DNA of 64,000 nucleotides from Nitrospirota bacterium (lineage in GTDB: Bacteria > Nitrospirota > Thermodesulfovibrionia > Thermodesulfovibrionales > Magnetobacteriaceae): NCBI GenBank assembly GCA_015233015.1, contig JADFYO010000014.1, positions 1 to 64,000 of the forward strand. The letters are read 5' to 3'. The translations under genes were made by a program, and so were the position numbers. Every line of letters begins with the position of its first letter. Position 1 is the stretch's first letter. Of this stretch, positions 44,586-54,745 are shown in pieces. The notes beneath the pieces were generated by a model, which was not told the DNA's origin, did no database searches, and worked only from the letters and a program-made list of their open reading frames with translations.

Positions 44586-46718
44586 ATGACTAAGGGTGCC
44601 TTAGCCGGGCGTTTATTTCCGTTTTTGAGTTGGTTTGAAGACTATGGAGTGGTAAAGCTCCGGGCCGACCTTATGGCTGGTATCACCGTAGCCCTTGTAC
44701 TGATACCGCAGTCGATGGCCTACGCGCAATTGGCCGGGCTGCCCCCATATTACGGGCTTTATGCCTCTTTTTTGCCACCCATAGTGGCTGCGCTTTTTGG
44801 TTCAAGCCGCCAGCTTGCAACCGGTCCGGTTGCCGTGGTCTCGCTTATGAGTGCCGCGTCTTTGGAGCCGCTGGCTACAAAAGGCGGCGAGGCCTTTATT
44901 GCGTACTCCGTGCTTCTTGCACTTTCGGTAGGGGTTTTCCAGCTTTTTCTCGGTGTTTTTAGACTTGGCCTTGTCGTTAATTTCCTTTCACATCCGGTTG
45001 TCATAGGTTTTACCAACGCTGCCGCATTGATAATAGCTACCTCACAGCTTGCCAATCTCCTTGGTGTTTCAGTTGACAATGCGGAACACCATTATGAGAC
45101 CGTCATCAATGTCGTCAAGGCCGCCATAGATTACACTCACTGGCCGACGCTGCTGTTTGCGCTGTCTTCGTTTTTTATTATGTTTATGCTGAGAAAGATT
45201 AATCCCAGGCTTCCCAATGTCCTCATCGCCGTCGTACTAACTACGTTGGTCTCGTGGCTCATCGGATTTGAAAAAATACATAAAGCTCCTTTGACCGCTA
45301 TTGCCTCTGAAGAGATTTCCACAAAGATAACGGACTACAATTCGGTTTTAGATGAAGTGGAAGCGGCAACCAAACAGCTGACAGTATTATCTAAAGAACT
45401 TGCCGATCTAAAAAAAGATAATAAACATCCCGAGCCAATCAATATACTTGAAGCAGTCCAAAAAATAGAACGATTAAACATTTTTAAAGATGAACAAAAA
45501 AAGAGGGCCAGGCTGCTCAGAGGCCAGCTGCGGGCGGTTAAACTCACGGCCGGGGACGATGGGAAAGGCGGTAAGAGCTTCGTCCTCAGCGATAATAATC
45601 AGGGACCAGTATGGCATATAAATGTCGGCAACAAGCCCCTGCCAAAAGACAAAATAACATTTTCATCGGGGGGGGCAGTCATCGGCAGTATCCCCAAGGG
45701 GCTTCCAACTTTCGCGTTCCCAAAGATTGACCTGAGCATGTTTCTTGCCATATTCCCTAATGCGGTAATTATATCGATACTCGGATTTATGGAGGCCATA
45801 TCGATAGCGAAGGCCATGGCCGCGCGAACCGGACAGCGCCTTGACCCGAACAGGGAGCTTGTCGGGCAGGGTTTGGCCAATATTGCAGGGGCTATGGGAC
45901 AAAGCTATGCCACATCGGGGTCATTCTCGCGCTCGGCGGTTAATCTGCAAGCCGGTGCCGTTACGGGGATGTCAAGTGTATTTACAAGCTGTATCGTGGT
46001 AGTTGCCCTGCTTCTGTTCACGCCATTGCTCTATCATTTGCCGCAGTCGGTGCTGGCGTCGATAATAATGATGGCTGTAATGGGCCTGATTAGCGTCAAA
46101 GGGATAGTCCATGTGTGGCACGCCCAAAAGTATGACGGCGCCGCAGCCATTATAACGTTTATATTCACCCTCGCCTTTGCCCCCCATCTCGATAAAGGTA
46201 TTATGATAGGGGTTGCCTTTTCAATCGGACACTACCTGTACCGCTCTATGAAACCGAGCCTTAATATATTGTCAAGACATGAAGACGGCACACTCAGAAA
46301 CAGCGACATGTACGGTCTTAACCAGTGTCAGCACATCTCGGCCGTCAGCTTTGACAGTACGCTGTTTTTTGCCAACACATCGTACCTTGAGGACCAGATA
46401 TTGCTTCAGCTTTCAGAGAAACCACAGCTGCGGCATGTGATTATCTGCTGTGACGGGATAAACGAAATCGACGCATCCGGCGAGGAAATCCTCGGAATGA
46501 TCGTCACGAGACTGCGCGACAGGGATATAGAAATCACGTTTGTCGCCCTGAAGGACCAGGTTATGGAGGTCATCAAACGCACTGGCCTGTATAATAAAAT
46601 AGGCGAGGACAGGGTTTTCAGAACTGAGGCACAGGCCATACAGGCGGTTCACGCCATCGCCCATGAAAACAGTACAGAAAAAGAATGCCCGTTGATTAAA
46701 GTTTGTTATTTAAAGTAG
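44586..46718 (+). CDS. SulP-family anion transporter with a large hydrophilic insertion
   Basis: A 710-residue protein. The SulP membrane domain starts with DYGVVKLRADLMAGITVAL and IPQSMAYAQLAGLPPYYGLY, and the C-terminal STAS domain covers about 570-700. Between membrane halves, roughly residues 243-366 form a charged, coiled-coil-like insertion with no helix of membrane type, which typical SulP proteins lack. SulP members carry sulfate or bicarbonate; the gene two places downstream is a carbonic anhydrase-like protein, favouring bicarbonate by context. Its promoter must lie in the 215-bp gap after purC, which is otherwise empty. Confidence 0.82.
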   Translation: MTKGALAGRLFPFLSWFEDYGVVKLRADLMAGITVALVLIPQSMAYAQLAGLPPYYGLYASFLPPIVAALFGSSRQLATGPVAVVSLMSAASLEPLATKGGEAFIAYSVLLALSVGVFQLFLGVFRLGLVVNFLSHPVVIGFTNAAALIIATSQLANLLGVSVDNAEHHYETVINVVKAAIDYTHWPTLLFALSSFFIMFMLRKINPRLPNVLIAVVLTTLVSWLIGFEKIHKAPLTAIASEEISTKITDYNSVLDEVEAATKQLTVLSKELADLKKDNKHPEPINILEAVQKIERLNIFKDEQKKRARLLRGQLRAVKLTAGDDGKGGKSFVLSDNNQGPVWHINVGNKPLPKDKITFSSGGAVIGSIPKGLPTFAFPKIDLSMFLAIFPNAVIISILGFMEAISIAKAMAARTGQRLDPNRELVGQGLANIAGAMGQSYATSGSFSRSAVNLQAGAVTGMSSVFTSCIVVVALLLFTPLLYHLPQSVLASIIMMAVMGLISVKGIVHVWHAQKYDGAAAIITFIFTLAFAPHLDKGIMIGVAFSIGHYLYRSMKPSLNILSRHEDGTLRNSDMYGLNQCQHISAVSFDSTLFFANTSYLEDQILLQLSEKPQLRHVIICCDGINEIDASGEEILGMIVTRLRDRDIEITFVALKDQVMEVIKRTGLYNKIGEDRVFRTEAQAIQAVHAIAHENSTEKECPLIKVCYLK

Positions 46719-46761
46719 AATTGTGTTGGTATACAATATTTCCTGAAAGCGCGAGGTATCG

Positions 46762-47589
46762 ATGTCGATTATAACGATAAATAACCGTCCATGTTGCAGA
46801 GGCAGAGATGTGGCCGCCGCGGTAGCCGCTAAAACAGGCAGCGAACTGATAATCAGCGAACAGATAGTCGCCCTGGCCGCCGAGGAATATCACGTATCGC
46901 CTGAGAAGATAAAGAGTGCCTGCGAAAGCCCGGCGACACTTTTTGGAATGTCACTTGAAGAGAGACACAGACATCTGGCCTGTTACGAAGCGGCGCTGAT
47001 GCGCTTCTTTTTGAGAGATAATATTGTGTTTTGCGGTTTTGTCGGGCGTGTTTTGTTAGAAGGCATCTCGCACGTTCTTAAGACCTACATAATATCAAAC
47101 CTTACGGACAGGGCGCGTATCAGGGCCGGCAGAGCAAACATTTCGGATAAGGCGGCTGAAAAACAACTCCTTAAGGAAGACAGCTCACACAAGAAATTGA
47201 TAAAGGCACTCTATAACTTTGAAGACGACGACCCCAAACACTACGACATGGCGCTGAACATCGGGCAAATCACGGTAGAAGACGCCATCGAGATTATCGC
47301 TATGACATCCAAAGGCAGGCGCTTTCAGCCAATGACATATTCGATTGCTGCCGCTAATAATATAGAACTGATGTACAGGGTCAGGGCAGCGCTCATACAC
47401 ATAGACCCAGACATCAGCGTACGTTATGAATGCAGCGGCCTGATAATACACAGCCGTGCCCTTGAGAGTGAGGCTTTAAAGCGTACTGCGGCGATAAAGG
47501 CTGTAATAGACGCCATCCCCGACGCGTCGGAGTCCGAGATAGTCATAACCGAGGATTTCTTTAAGCAGATATCCTCTTCTCTGAGGTAA
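46762..47589 (+). CDS. Cytidylate-kinase-like family protein, P-loop degenerate
   Basis: A 275-residue protein that aligns in outline with cytidylate kinase-like (PF13189-type) proteins: ITINNRPCCRGRDVAAAVA, LRDNIVFCGFVGRVLL, and HYDMALNIGQITVEDAIEII. Where family members have GSGG in the P-loop it reads N7-N8-R9-P10-C11-C12-R13-G14, so nucleotide binding is doubtful. Residues ~190-275 form an added C-terminal domain. It begins 43 bp after SulP and lies 2 bp from the carbonic-anhydrase-like gene, so it is probably a regulatory subunit of that unit. Confidence 0.7.
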   Translation: MSIITINNRPCCRGRDVAAAVAAKTGSELIISEQIVALAAEEYHVSPEKIKSACESPATLFGMSLEERHRHLACYEAALMRFFLRDNIVFCGFVGRVLLEGISHVLKTYIISNLTDRARIRAGRANISDKAAEKQLLKEDSSHKKLIKALYNFEDDDPKHYDMALNIGQITVEDAIEIIAMTSKGRRFQPMTYSIAAANNIELMYRVRAALIHIDPDISVRYECSGLIIHSRALESEALKRTAAIKAVIDAIPDASESEIVITEDFFKQISSSLR

Positions 47590-47591
47590 TC

Positions 47592-48437
47592 ATGTCATTG
47601 TCGGTGAAGTATGGGAATTTTATAGGAAGGGCGGTACATATCTCAGAGCTTTGTGAAATAGTCATAGAGCTGATGGAAAGATATGAACTCTGCCTTGGGA
47701 TAAATACCATACTAGTAATAATAACCTGCCTTGACGACCAATGTACGACAATAATAGAGTACATTAAACGAGAGCTGCGAAAATGCCATCCCACAAAGTT
47801 TGACGATGACCACAGCACCATTCATATGGAGAAATATTATGGTATGAGACTCTTCGGAGGGCTTTTTATTCCTAAGATAAAGACATATGAGTGTTTAATT
47901 CCGGCCGCCCATCATATCCCCGACAAAGAAAACGGCAACCTGCTGATATTCAATTTTGCCCACATAGGGTATGACGATGGAAAAAAGGCATATGGGGCGC
48001 TTGTGAGACACGGCCATTCGAAATCGACGGCCGCGTGCGGGGCAATTATAGGGTGTTATGAAAGGATCCGGCATGGAACAGGGGATCCCAAAGACAACGA
48101 TTTAAAAATCCTTACCAAATATTTAAAGGGGATAGTCAGCAAGTACGATATTGTACATGAGGACAAAGGGCTGCACCTGCTTGAGCTTACAGTAAGGGCA
48201 TACGAGATGCAAGTGCCGTGGCTTAAAAGCCAGCTGACTGAGCTTGCCGTCATGGACAATATCAATATCATGTACATAGGGGGCATCGAAGTAGATTTCA
48301 GCAGAACCTGTGAGGACACAGCGAATGATAAAATCGTTGTAATGGATAAGTTCTTTATCGATAAGAAAGGCTCTCACGAGCAGCTTAGCCAGTTATCGCC
48401 CCTGGAGTTAAACACATGGAGAAATCAGAACAAATAG
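47592..48437 (+). CDS. LCIB-type (theta-class) carbonic anhydrase homologue
   Basis: A 281-residue protein whose motifs match the limiting-CO2-inducible B/C family: C46-L-D48 in the first zinc-site loop (family C-x-D), GGLFIPK and AAHHIPDKENGNLLIF, H124 in FAHIGYDDG, then C149 in STAACGA. The implied Zn set is C46-H124-C149 with D48 as the acid partner. The family hydrates CO2 reversibly. The residue after D48 differs from the common pattern (D49-Q50), so activity should not be taken for granted. Residues ~180-281 form a further C-terminal region. Overlaps scpB by 22 bp. Confidence 0.72.
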   Translation: MSLSVKYGNFIGRAVHISELCEIVIELMERYELCLGINTILVIITCLDDQCTTIIEYIKRELRKCHPTKFDDDHSTIHMEKYYGMRLFGGLFIPKIKTYECLIPAAHHIPDKENGNLLIFNFAHIGYDDGKKAYGALVRHGHSKSTAACGAIIGCYERIRHGTGDPKDNDLKILTKYLKGIVSKYDIVHEDKGLHLLELTVRAYEMQVPWLKSQLTELAVMDNINIMYIGGIEVDFSRTCEDTANDKIVVMDKFFIDKKGSHEQLSQLSPLELNTWRNQNK

Positions 48438-48940
48438 CTGTCGTTGAGGCCTTGCTTTTCGTAGCCGGAGATTCCCTTTCGATTGCAGATATAAAGCGCC
48501 TTACAGGGTTTTCAGATGCCGAGGCCGCCGATGCCGTTGGTGCGCTGACCTCCCGATATGAAAGCAATGGCGGCGGCTTAATGATTGCCGAACTTGCCGA
48601 CGGCTATCAGATGGTTACAAATCCACTGCATGCCGAGTGGATAAAAAATTTAAAGAAATCCAAATCATCTGGAAAACTCTCCATAGCCGCGCTTGAGACC
48701 CTCGCCCTTGTCGCCTATAAACAACCTATTACCAAAGTGGAAATCGAAGAGCTGCGAAGCGTAAGCTCTGACTGGACTTTAAAAGTGTTGCTTGAAAGAG
48801 ACCTGATTAAAATCGCCGGAAGAAAAGACGCCCCCGGCAAACCACTGATATTCGCAACCACTAAGGAGTTTTTAAAATACTTCGGCCTGAAAAACCTCTC
48901 AGACCTGCCTACGCTTAAAGAATTCACGAAAGAAGAGTAA
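48416..48940 (+). CDS. scpB: Segregation and condensation protein B
   Basis: A 174-residue ScpB, with two winged-helix domains and the family motif LSIAALETLALVAYKQPITK, followed by ELRSVSSDWTLKVLLERDLI. It dimerises and binds ScpA at the Smc complex. The gene starts inside the 3' end of the carbonic-anhydrase-like gene and ends 8 bp before the converging aroD. Confidence 0.93.
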   Translation: MEKSEQIAVVEALLFVAGDSLSIADIKRLTGFSDAEAADAVGALTSRYESNGGGLMIAELADGYQMVTNPLHAEWIKNLKKSKSSGKLSIAALETLALVAYKQPITKVEIEELRSVSSDWTLKVLLERDLIKIAGRKDAPGKPLIFATTKEFLKYFGLKNLSDLPTLKEFTKEE

Positions 48941-48948
48941 CGCGCTCA

Positions 48949-49647
48949 CTAAAATGCCTGGTAATATCTCCTGACCTCATCGATTGATAATTGCCCCGGG
49001 GCCGTCACCGTCTCCAATGAGGCAAATGTAAAAAGAGACCCCACAAGCGGCAGAAATATCCTCGACGCCATTCCCATTGCCCCCATTGAGATAGTAACGA
49101 CTGATTCATGGCTTAATTGAAACTCCGTAAGCCTTCTTATGTCGTCCATGCCATTTGGGGTAACCGCAACTTTAACTATGTGCGCGCCTGTCTGTTTCCC
49201 GCGCTCATACACAGCCTCAAGATATTTGTCGTCGGGGGTTTTAGAGAAATTGTGATACGAGGCGATAATTGTCTTATCGTGTTGATTTGCTAAATCGGCG
49301 ATCTTTAACGCTATGTCAGATTTGATTTCGATATCGACCGCGTCGGTGAGGTCTATGATATGGGTAAAGATTGCGACCCTGTCCTCGCCAGCAATTGCCG
49401 CCGCCCCACCCTCTTCTTTTGACCTGCATGTAGCAATGACCGGCACGCCGGGGAATTTCTTTTTAAAGGTTTCAAAGCCCATCATCACATGTTGCACAAG
49501 CTGACTTATAAACATGTCAATTCGCAGCTCCGCAATATCTGCCCCACGGAGATTATCTAAATTATCCACCTCAATTACCGGAACCACTATAAGGGGTCTT
49601 GTTTGCTGACGGCCAAGTGCTATCCCGCCTATTTTTATTTGCGGCAT
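48949..49647 (-). CDS. aroD: Type I 3-dehydroquinate dehydratase
   Basis: A 232-residue class I enzyme of the shikimate pathway. The Schiff-base Lys is in HIVKVAVTP and the catalytic His in IASYHNFSKTP. The product is 3-dehydroshikimate. It is 7 bp downstream of the tandem-HD protein gene on the same strand. Confidence 0.92.
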   Translation of the reverse strand: MPQIKIGGIALGRQQTRPLIVVPVIEVDNLDNLRGADIAELRIDMFISQLVQHVMMGFETFKKKFPGVPVIATCRSKEEGGAAAIAGEDRVAIFTHIIDLTDAVDIEIKSDIALKIADLANQHDKTIIASYHNFSKTPDDKYLEAVYERGKQTGAHIVKVAVTPNGMDDIRRLTEFQLSHESVVTISMGAMGMASRIFLPLVGSLFTFASLETVTAPGQLSIDEVRRYYQAF

Positions 49648-49654
49648 GGAATTC

Positions 49655-50953
49655 TCAAACGCCCTGTGAGCAGCTTTCGGTCAAACTCGCGTCTGTTTTC
49701 AGATTAATGTAGTCTTCTCTTGCGCGTCTCTGAACATCATGCCTAAGCTCATTCAGGTAATCGAAATTATCCACAGCAGTTTCTATGATCCCTCTGTCAA
49801 GGGAATTTTTAGCGCCGAGGTCTTCGATTATAAACAGTGCCTTATCTTTGTCCATTCCTTTTCTGTATGGCCTGTCCTCTGAGATTGCCGTAAGCACATC
49901 CGCTACGGCCATTATCCTTGAGCCAATGGGCAGACTGTTGCCGCTTAAATGAAATGGATAGCCCCTGCCGTCCACTCTCTCGTGATGAAAGGACGCCCAC
50001 ATATTAATCGTCTCCAAACCCTTTATCGACTCAAGAATCCTATATGAGTAATAAATGTGGCTCTTCATTACATTCATTTCATCCTCGTCGAGTTTTCCGG
50101 GCTTTTCTAATATCTCAGTCGGCACGGCCAGCTTTCCTATGTCGTGCAAATACCCTGCAATTGCCATCAGCCTGCACTCTAATAACGAGAACCCGGTAAG
50201 CCCCGCAATCGCGCAGGCAACCGTGCTGATCCCTGCCGAGTGCACAGCGGTAAACGCGCTTCTGAAGTCGATTATATGGCTGAAGAGCTTTGCTATCTCC
50301 TCAAGTTCGTCTACGTTTAGTTCTTTATCGGGTACAACGTCCCTGCTAAGTATCAATCCATCGATGTCGGTATATGACGCGTCAAACCAAAAATATTCCT
50401 TCTCCGAAAGCCCTTTAAACACCTCAACGAGGCGCGGGTCAAAAAGTGTATTTGCGCGGCTCACTATCGCCTTAACAATAGGGCCTTTTTGTTTTAACAC
50501 CTCGGCATCCTTTCTCAATAAGATCTCAATCCTATCGGCCAGATGAATAATATGAGCGCCCGGATGGATTTCCTCCTCGCCATGGTAACGCCCCTTTCCA
50601 TTGTCCCATCTGATATGATGATGGCGGACTATCGGAGCGACATTATTAAATAGTGTGAAATCCTTCATCAGCCAGTAACCCTTCTCGGCATGTTCGTAAG
50701 GATTATTGAGATCGACCTCGGCAAGCCTGCGTTTATCCCTGAGAGAAAAAACTCCAATGTCGTGAAGTGTCGCCGCTATAAAAATGTCCCTGCGCGTCTC
50801 ACGCGAAAGCCCGTATTCCTTAGCTATATCGTCCGCTATGACGGCAACCCTCAGGTGGTGGTTTGACAGCGTTCTATCGACATAGTCAAGGGTCTTGGAA
50901 AATGTAGTCAGAAGCGACCCAAGTTTAACCTTCATATTGGAGATTAAGTCCAT
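49655..50953 (-). CDS. Tandem HD-domain protein, second domain HD-GYP
   Basis: A 432-residue protein. The first HD domain (about 20-150) keeps HH(L)RVA, TLHDIG and RHHHIRWDNG but no GYP box. The second (about 240-410) is a full HD-GYP with YLHDIGK and HHERVDGRGYP, a c-di-GMP phosphodiesterase. No input domain is present. It is the first gene of a two-gene unit with aroD. The ATG at 50953 lies near the divergent permease start (15 bp), so the promoters overlap. Confidence 0.85.
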   Translation of the reverse strand: MDLISNMKVKLGSLLTTFSKTLDYVDRTLSNHHLRVAVIADDIAKEYGLSRETRRDIFIAATLHDIGVFSLRDKRRLAEVDLNNPYEHAEKGYWLMKDFTLFNNVAPIVRHHHIRWDNGKGRYHGEEEIHPGAHIIHLADRIEILLRKDAEVLKQKGPIVKAIVSRANTLFDPRLVEVFKGLSEKEYFWFDASYTDIDGLILSRDVVPDKELNVDELEEIAKLFSHIIDFRSAFTAVHSAGISTVACAIAGLTGFSLLECRLMAIAGYLHDIGKLAVPTEILEKPGKLDEDEMNVMKSHIYYSYRILESIKGLETINMWASFHHERVDGRGYPFHLSGNSLPIGSRIMAVADVLTAISEDRPYRKGMDKDKALFIIEDLGAKNSLDRGIIETAVDNFDYLNELRHDVQRRAREDYINLKTDASLTESCSQGV

Positions 50954-50968
50954 GCACTATTATAGCAC

Positions 50969-52423
50969 ATGTATAATATAAAAAATCATCATGCCAGCGG
51001 CTGGTTCCGCTGCCATATAATTGTGGGCGGTTCAGAGAAAATGCTAATATTAACGATGAATCGGGAGTTATTATATGAAACGGCGCTGGCTCCGGTGAGC
51101 GGCTTTGATTTTTGGGCAGCCGTTTCCATATTCGTTATCTCATACGCCTTGATTGCATATGAAAAGGTTCACAAGACCGTTGCGGCTATTTTTGGGGCTT
51201 CACTTATGCTGGTTTTTCGGGTGTTAACGCAGCACGAGGCCCTTCATATTGAGTCGCTTGGTGTGGACTGGAATGTCATCTTTGTACTTATCTCCATGAT
51301 GATTATAATAAACATAATGAAACCCACGGGCGTGTTCGAATATATAGCCATAAAGAGCGCCCGGCTTGGAAGGTGTGATCCCGTGCGAATAATGATCATA
51401 TTAACCATTATTACGGCAGTTTTAAGCGCCTTTTTAGATAACGTAACGACCGTCCTTTTGATAGCGCCAGTAACGATAATTATTGCCGACGCCCTCGGCG
51501 TTGATGCCGTACCGTTTCTCATTATGGAGGCCATTGCCTCAAATATCGGAGGCACTGCCACGCTTATTGGAGACCCTCCTAACATAATGATTGCCTCTAA
51601 GGCACATCTTAATTTTATGGATTTTATCATACATATTACCCCCTTCATAGTTATCATAATGGCCGCTCTGGTGGTTCTGATTAAGATAGTCTTTGGCCGG
51701 AGGCTTAGGACGACTGAGGAAAGAAAGCAGGCAGTCCTTCTGATGGACGAGGATAATGCCATAACAGACCCTGTCCTGCTGAAAAAATCAATCTTTGTGT
51801 TAGCATTGGTCATAGCGGGTTTTATATTTCACAGGGTGTTATATTACGAACCGGCAACTGTAACCCTCTTCGGGGCAGGACTGCTCCTTCTTATATCAAA
51901 TGTAAGAAACCCGCGCCGTGTGCTGGCCGAGATAGAGTGGCCTACGATCTTCTTTTTTATAGGACTATTTATCATCGTGGGCGGTGTGGTGAAAGTCGGG
52001 CTGATTAAAATCATGTCAGTGAAGGTGCTTGCCCTGACTAATGGCAACATGCTTAAAGCAAGTATGGTTACACTGTGGTTTTCGGCGATTGCCTCGGCTA
52101 TAGTCGATAACATTCCATATGTGACCGCCATGAACCCGCTGATTGTTGACATGGCAGAGCAGTTGTGGCCCTGGCAGCACGGCATTGAACTACTCCAGAA
52201 CAAGGAACTGATGCCGATATGGTGGTCGCTTGTCCTTGGTGCATGTCTGGGCGGCAACGGCACGGCAATCGGCGCCTCGGCAAACGTCATAATTATAGGA
52301 ATGGCGGGACGCGCGGGTAAGAAAATTAGTTTTTTCAGATTTTTTATATACGGATTTCCTATTATGCTCCTTACTATACTGATTTCCACCGTATATATCT
52401 GGATTAGGTATTATGTCTTGTGA
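50969..52423 (+). CDS. ArsB/NhaD-superfamily ion permease
   Basis: A 484-residue (or 460 from ATG 51041) inner-membrane protein with about 11 helices. The repeated motifs LDNVTTVLLIAPV, GGTATLIGDPPNIMIAS and IVDNIPYVTAMNPL are characteristic of the ArsB/NhaD/CitMHS superfamily, with LGGNGTAIGASANVI in the second half. Substrate could be arsenite, Na+/H+ or a dicarboxylate; none of the arsenic operon genes is near. The start at 50969 is provisional. Confidence 0.8.
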   Translation: MYNIKNHHASGWFRCHIIVGGSEKMLILTMNRELLYETALAPVSGFDFWAAVSIFVISYALIAYEKVHKTVAAIFGASLMLVFRVLTQHEALHIESLGVDWNVIFVLISMMIIINIMKPTGVFEYIAIKSARLGRCDPVRIMIILTIITAVLSAFLDNVTTVLLIAPVTIIIADALGVDAVPFLIMEAIASNIGGTATLIGDPPNIMIASKAHLNFMDFIIHITPFIVIIMAALVVLIKIVFGRRLRTTEERKQAVLLMDEDNAITDPVLLKKSIFVLALVIAGFIFHRVLYYEPATVTLFGAGLLLLISNVRNPRRVLAEIEWPTIFFFIGLFIIVGGVVKVGLIKIMSVKVLALTNGNMLKASMVTLWFSAIASAIVDNIPYVTAMNPLIVDMAEQLWPWQHGIELLQNKELMPIWWSLVLGACLGGNGTAIGASANVIIIGMAGRAGKKISFFRFFIYGFPIMLLTILISTVYIWIRYYVL

Positions 52424-52439
52424 ATGAGAGGAGAAGACA

Positions 52440-54464
52440 ATGGAAAACAGGTTAAAAGACGAAAAAAGCCCGTACTTGCTTCAGCACGCCAAAAACCCAG
52501 TAAACTGGTACTCGTGGACTGATGAGGCATTCGAGGCGGCAAGGGCACAGGATAAACCAATATTTCTCTCGATAGGCTATTCGACTTGCCACTGGTGCCA
52601 TGTGATGAAACGCGAATCATTCGAAGACCCTGAGGTTGCCGCCCTTATGAACGACGCCTTTATTTCCATAAAACTGGACAGAGAGGAACGCCCCGATATA
52701 GACAATATTTATATGTCAGCCTGCCAGATGTTGACTGGAGGTGGAGGCTGGCCAATGACAATTATAATGCTTCCCGATGGCAGACCGTTTTTTGCCGCAA
52801 CATATATCCCTAAACGCGGCAGAGGCGAGGCAGCCGGAATGCTCTCCCTTATCCCCCGAGTTAAATACGCGTGGGAGCATGAACGCGATAATCTCATCAG
52901 AATGGCGGAACAGGTAACACAACAAATACGGGGAAACGCGGTCGATACCACAGTCCGCGCACGCGCAAGCTTAGAAATAACAGAAAAGACCTATCGTGCC
53001 GTCTCATCGTCGTTCGATAATACTTATGGAGGATTCGGCAGCGCCCCAAAGTTCCCTGTGCCGCATAATTGTTTATTTCTCCTGAGATATTATTTTGAAA
53101 CCGGCGAGGCCAACGCCCTTCATATGGTTGAGAAAACCCTGAACGCAATGCGTATGGGTGGGATTTACGACCAAATCGGATACGGGTTTCATCGCTACAG
53201 CACCGGCGCCTCGTGGCATGTGCCACATTTCGAGAAGATGCTCTATGACCAGGCGCTTCTTTTGATCGCGTATGTGGAGGCATTCACAGTTACGGCAGAT
53301 GAGTTTTATAAACGTACGGCATACGAGATTATCGAGTATGTGCTGAGGGATATGCGCGGCCATGAGGGTGCCTTCTATACTGCCGAGGACGCTGAGAGCG
53401 AGGGTGTGGAGGGCAAGTTTTACTTTTGGACACATGAGGAGCTAAGGGTAGCCCTCACCCCCGAAGAGGCAGATATTGTCATTAAAGTATTCTATGTCAA
53501 AGCGAATTCAGAATCCGGCAGTGAAGGCATGGACAATATCCTGCACATGGTGAAGCCTGAAAACAAACTCACTCTGGAGGAGCGCGGTCTTATTCGCGGT
53601 GCTATTGTAAAACTCTACAACGCGCGAAAGAAGAGAGTCCATCCTCATAAAGACGATAAGATACTGACAGACCTGAACGGCCTCATGGCGGCGGCATTAG
53701 CAATAGCAGGCCGGGCGTTTAATGACGACAGCTTGATTTCAGCCGCTACTGAGACAGTCTCGTTTATAGAACATACTATGGCAACAGGGCAAGGCGGCCT
53801 TCTGCACCGTTACAGAGACGGCCAATGTGCAATAGCGGGTACGATTAACGACTATGCCTCTATCATATGGGCGCTTATAGAACTGTATGAAGCGGACTTC
53901 AACGAAGATTATCTTTTATCGGCAATAAGGTACACTGATTATCTCATTGAACATTTCTGGGATTGTAAGGACGGCGGCCTTTTCTTTACAGATAAAAACT
54001 CTGAGACACTCATAGCGCGGCCAAAGGAGTTATACGACAGCGCGATACCATCGGGCAACTCCATCGCCCTATTCAATATGATAAGACTTGCCCGCATTAT
54101 TTGTGACCATACACTTGAGGAAAAATCACATGAGCTTATGGACACGTTTTATGCACAGGCCTCAAGGTACCCGGGGGGATATACATTTTTCGCATTATCA
54201 GCCGGTCTCGCCCTTGGCAGAAAGAGCGAAGTTGTAGTAGCCGGAGAGGAAAGACAATCGAGGGCAATTCTTAAAACTATGGGACAGAAATTCCTGCCCA
54301 ATACTGTATTTGTCCTGAAACTGCCTGATGTTAAAAGTATTGTTCCATATAGCGAGGCAATGAAAGATTTCAACGGCAACCCGGCAATCTACGTCTGCGT
54401 CGACAATGCCTGCCATGAGCCGGTAACAGAGATTGCCGATGCCATTAAGGAGCTGACGAGTTGA
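52440..54464 (+). CDS. DUF255 thioredoxin-domain protein (YyaL/SSP411 family)
   Basis: A 674-residue protein. An N-terminal thioredoxin-like domain contains [15 protein letters not shown] and STCHWCHVM (C-x2-C) at about residues 20-60; the remainder is an (alpha/alpha)6-barrel like that of glycan epimerases. It is widespread and its biochemical role is not settled; it is annotated as a spermatogenesis-associated (SSP411)-like protein. It starts 16 bp after the permease gene. Confidence 0.9.
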   Translation: MENRLKDEKSPYLLQHAKNPVNWYSWTDEAFEAARAQDKPIFLSIGYSTCHWCHVMKRESFEDPEVAALMNDAFISIKLDREERPDIDNIYMSACQMLTGGGGWPMTIIMLPDGRPFFAATYIPKRGRGEAAGMLSLIPRVKYAWEHERDNLIRMAEQVTQQIRGNAVDTTVRARASLEITEKTYRAVSSSFDNTYGGFGSAPKFPVPHNCLFLLRYYFETGEANALHMVEKTLNAMRMGGIYDQIGYGFHRYSTGASWHVPHFEKMLYDQALLLIAYVEAFTVTADEFYKRTAYEIIEYVLRDMRGHEGAFYTAEDAESEGVEGKFYFWTHEELRVALTPEEADIVIKVFYVKANSESGSEGMDNILHMVKPENKLTLEERGLIRGAIVKLYNARKKRVHPHKDDKILTDLNGLMAAALAIAGRAFNDDSLISAATETVSFIEHTMATGQGGLLHRYRDGQCAIAGTINDYASIIWALIELYEADFNEDYLLSAIRYTDYLIEHFWDCKDGGLFFTDKNSETLIARPKELYDSAIPSGNSIALFNMIRLARIICDHTLEEKSHELMDTFYAQASRYPGGYTFFALSAGLALGRKSEVVVAGEERQSRAILKTMGQKFLPNTVFVLKLPDVKSIVPYSEAMKDFNGNPAIYVCVDNACHEPVTEIADAIKELTS

Positions 54465-54552
54465 GCCGTCATCTTACCGGACTCACAATCTTTATGATAA
54501 GAGAAAATCAATATCCGCCTTTCCTTTCAGGTTGTTCCTACCAAGTTGCATC

Positions 54553-54687
54553 CATAGAAGGAATAATTAGCCTATTATCATAGAATCATCCTGAGCCTGT
54601 CGAAGGATTACAGATTTATGGGGAAATGAGACTTAAAGGAGCATCCTTCGACAAGCTCAGTATGATTCAAGTCTTCTTCCTTCTATG
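54553..54687. repeat. REP inverted pair within a larger palindromic element
   Basis: Inner REP copies lie at 54585-54608 (+) and 54642-54667 (-, slightly diverged: CAAGCTCAGTATGAT). They are framed by an 11-bp perfect inverted repeat, CATAGAAGGAA (54553-54563) and TTCCTTCTATG (54677-54687). The right flank (TTCTATGAAGGCATTT) is shared with the 57.3-kb locus and, inverted, with 61.5 kb, so the real unit is longer than the 24-bp core. Confidence 0.85.
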
Positions 54688-54745
54688 AAGGCATTTTGGT
54701 ATCAGCTGCTCCTGGATGGTCGGCTTGGTTGGTTCTGCTACTGTC

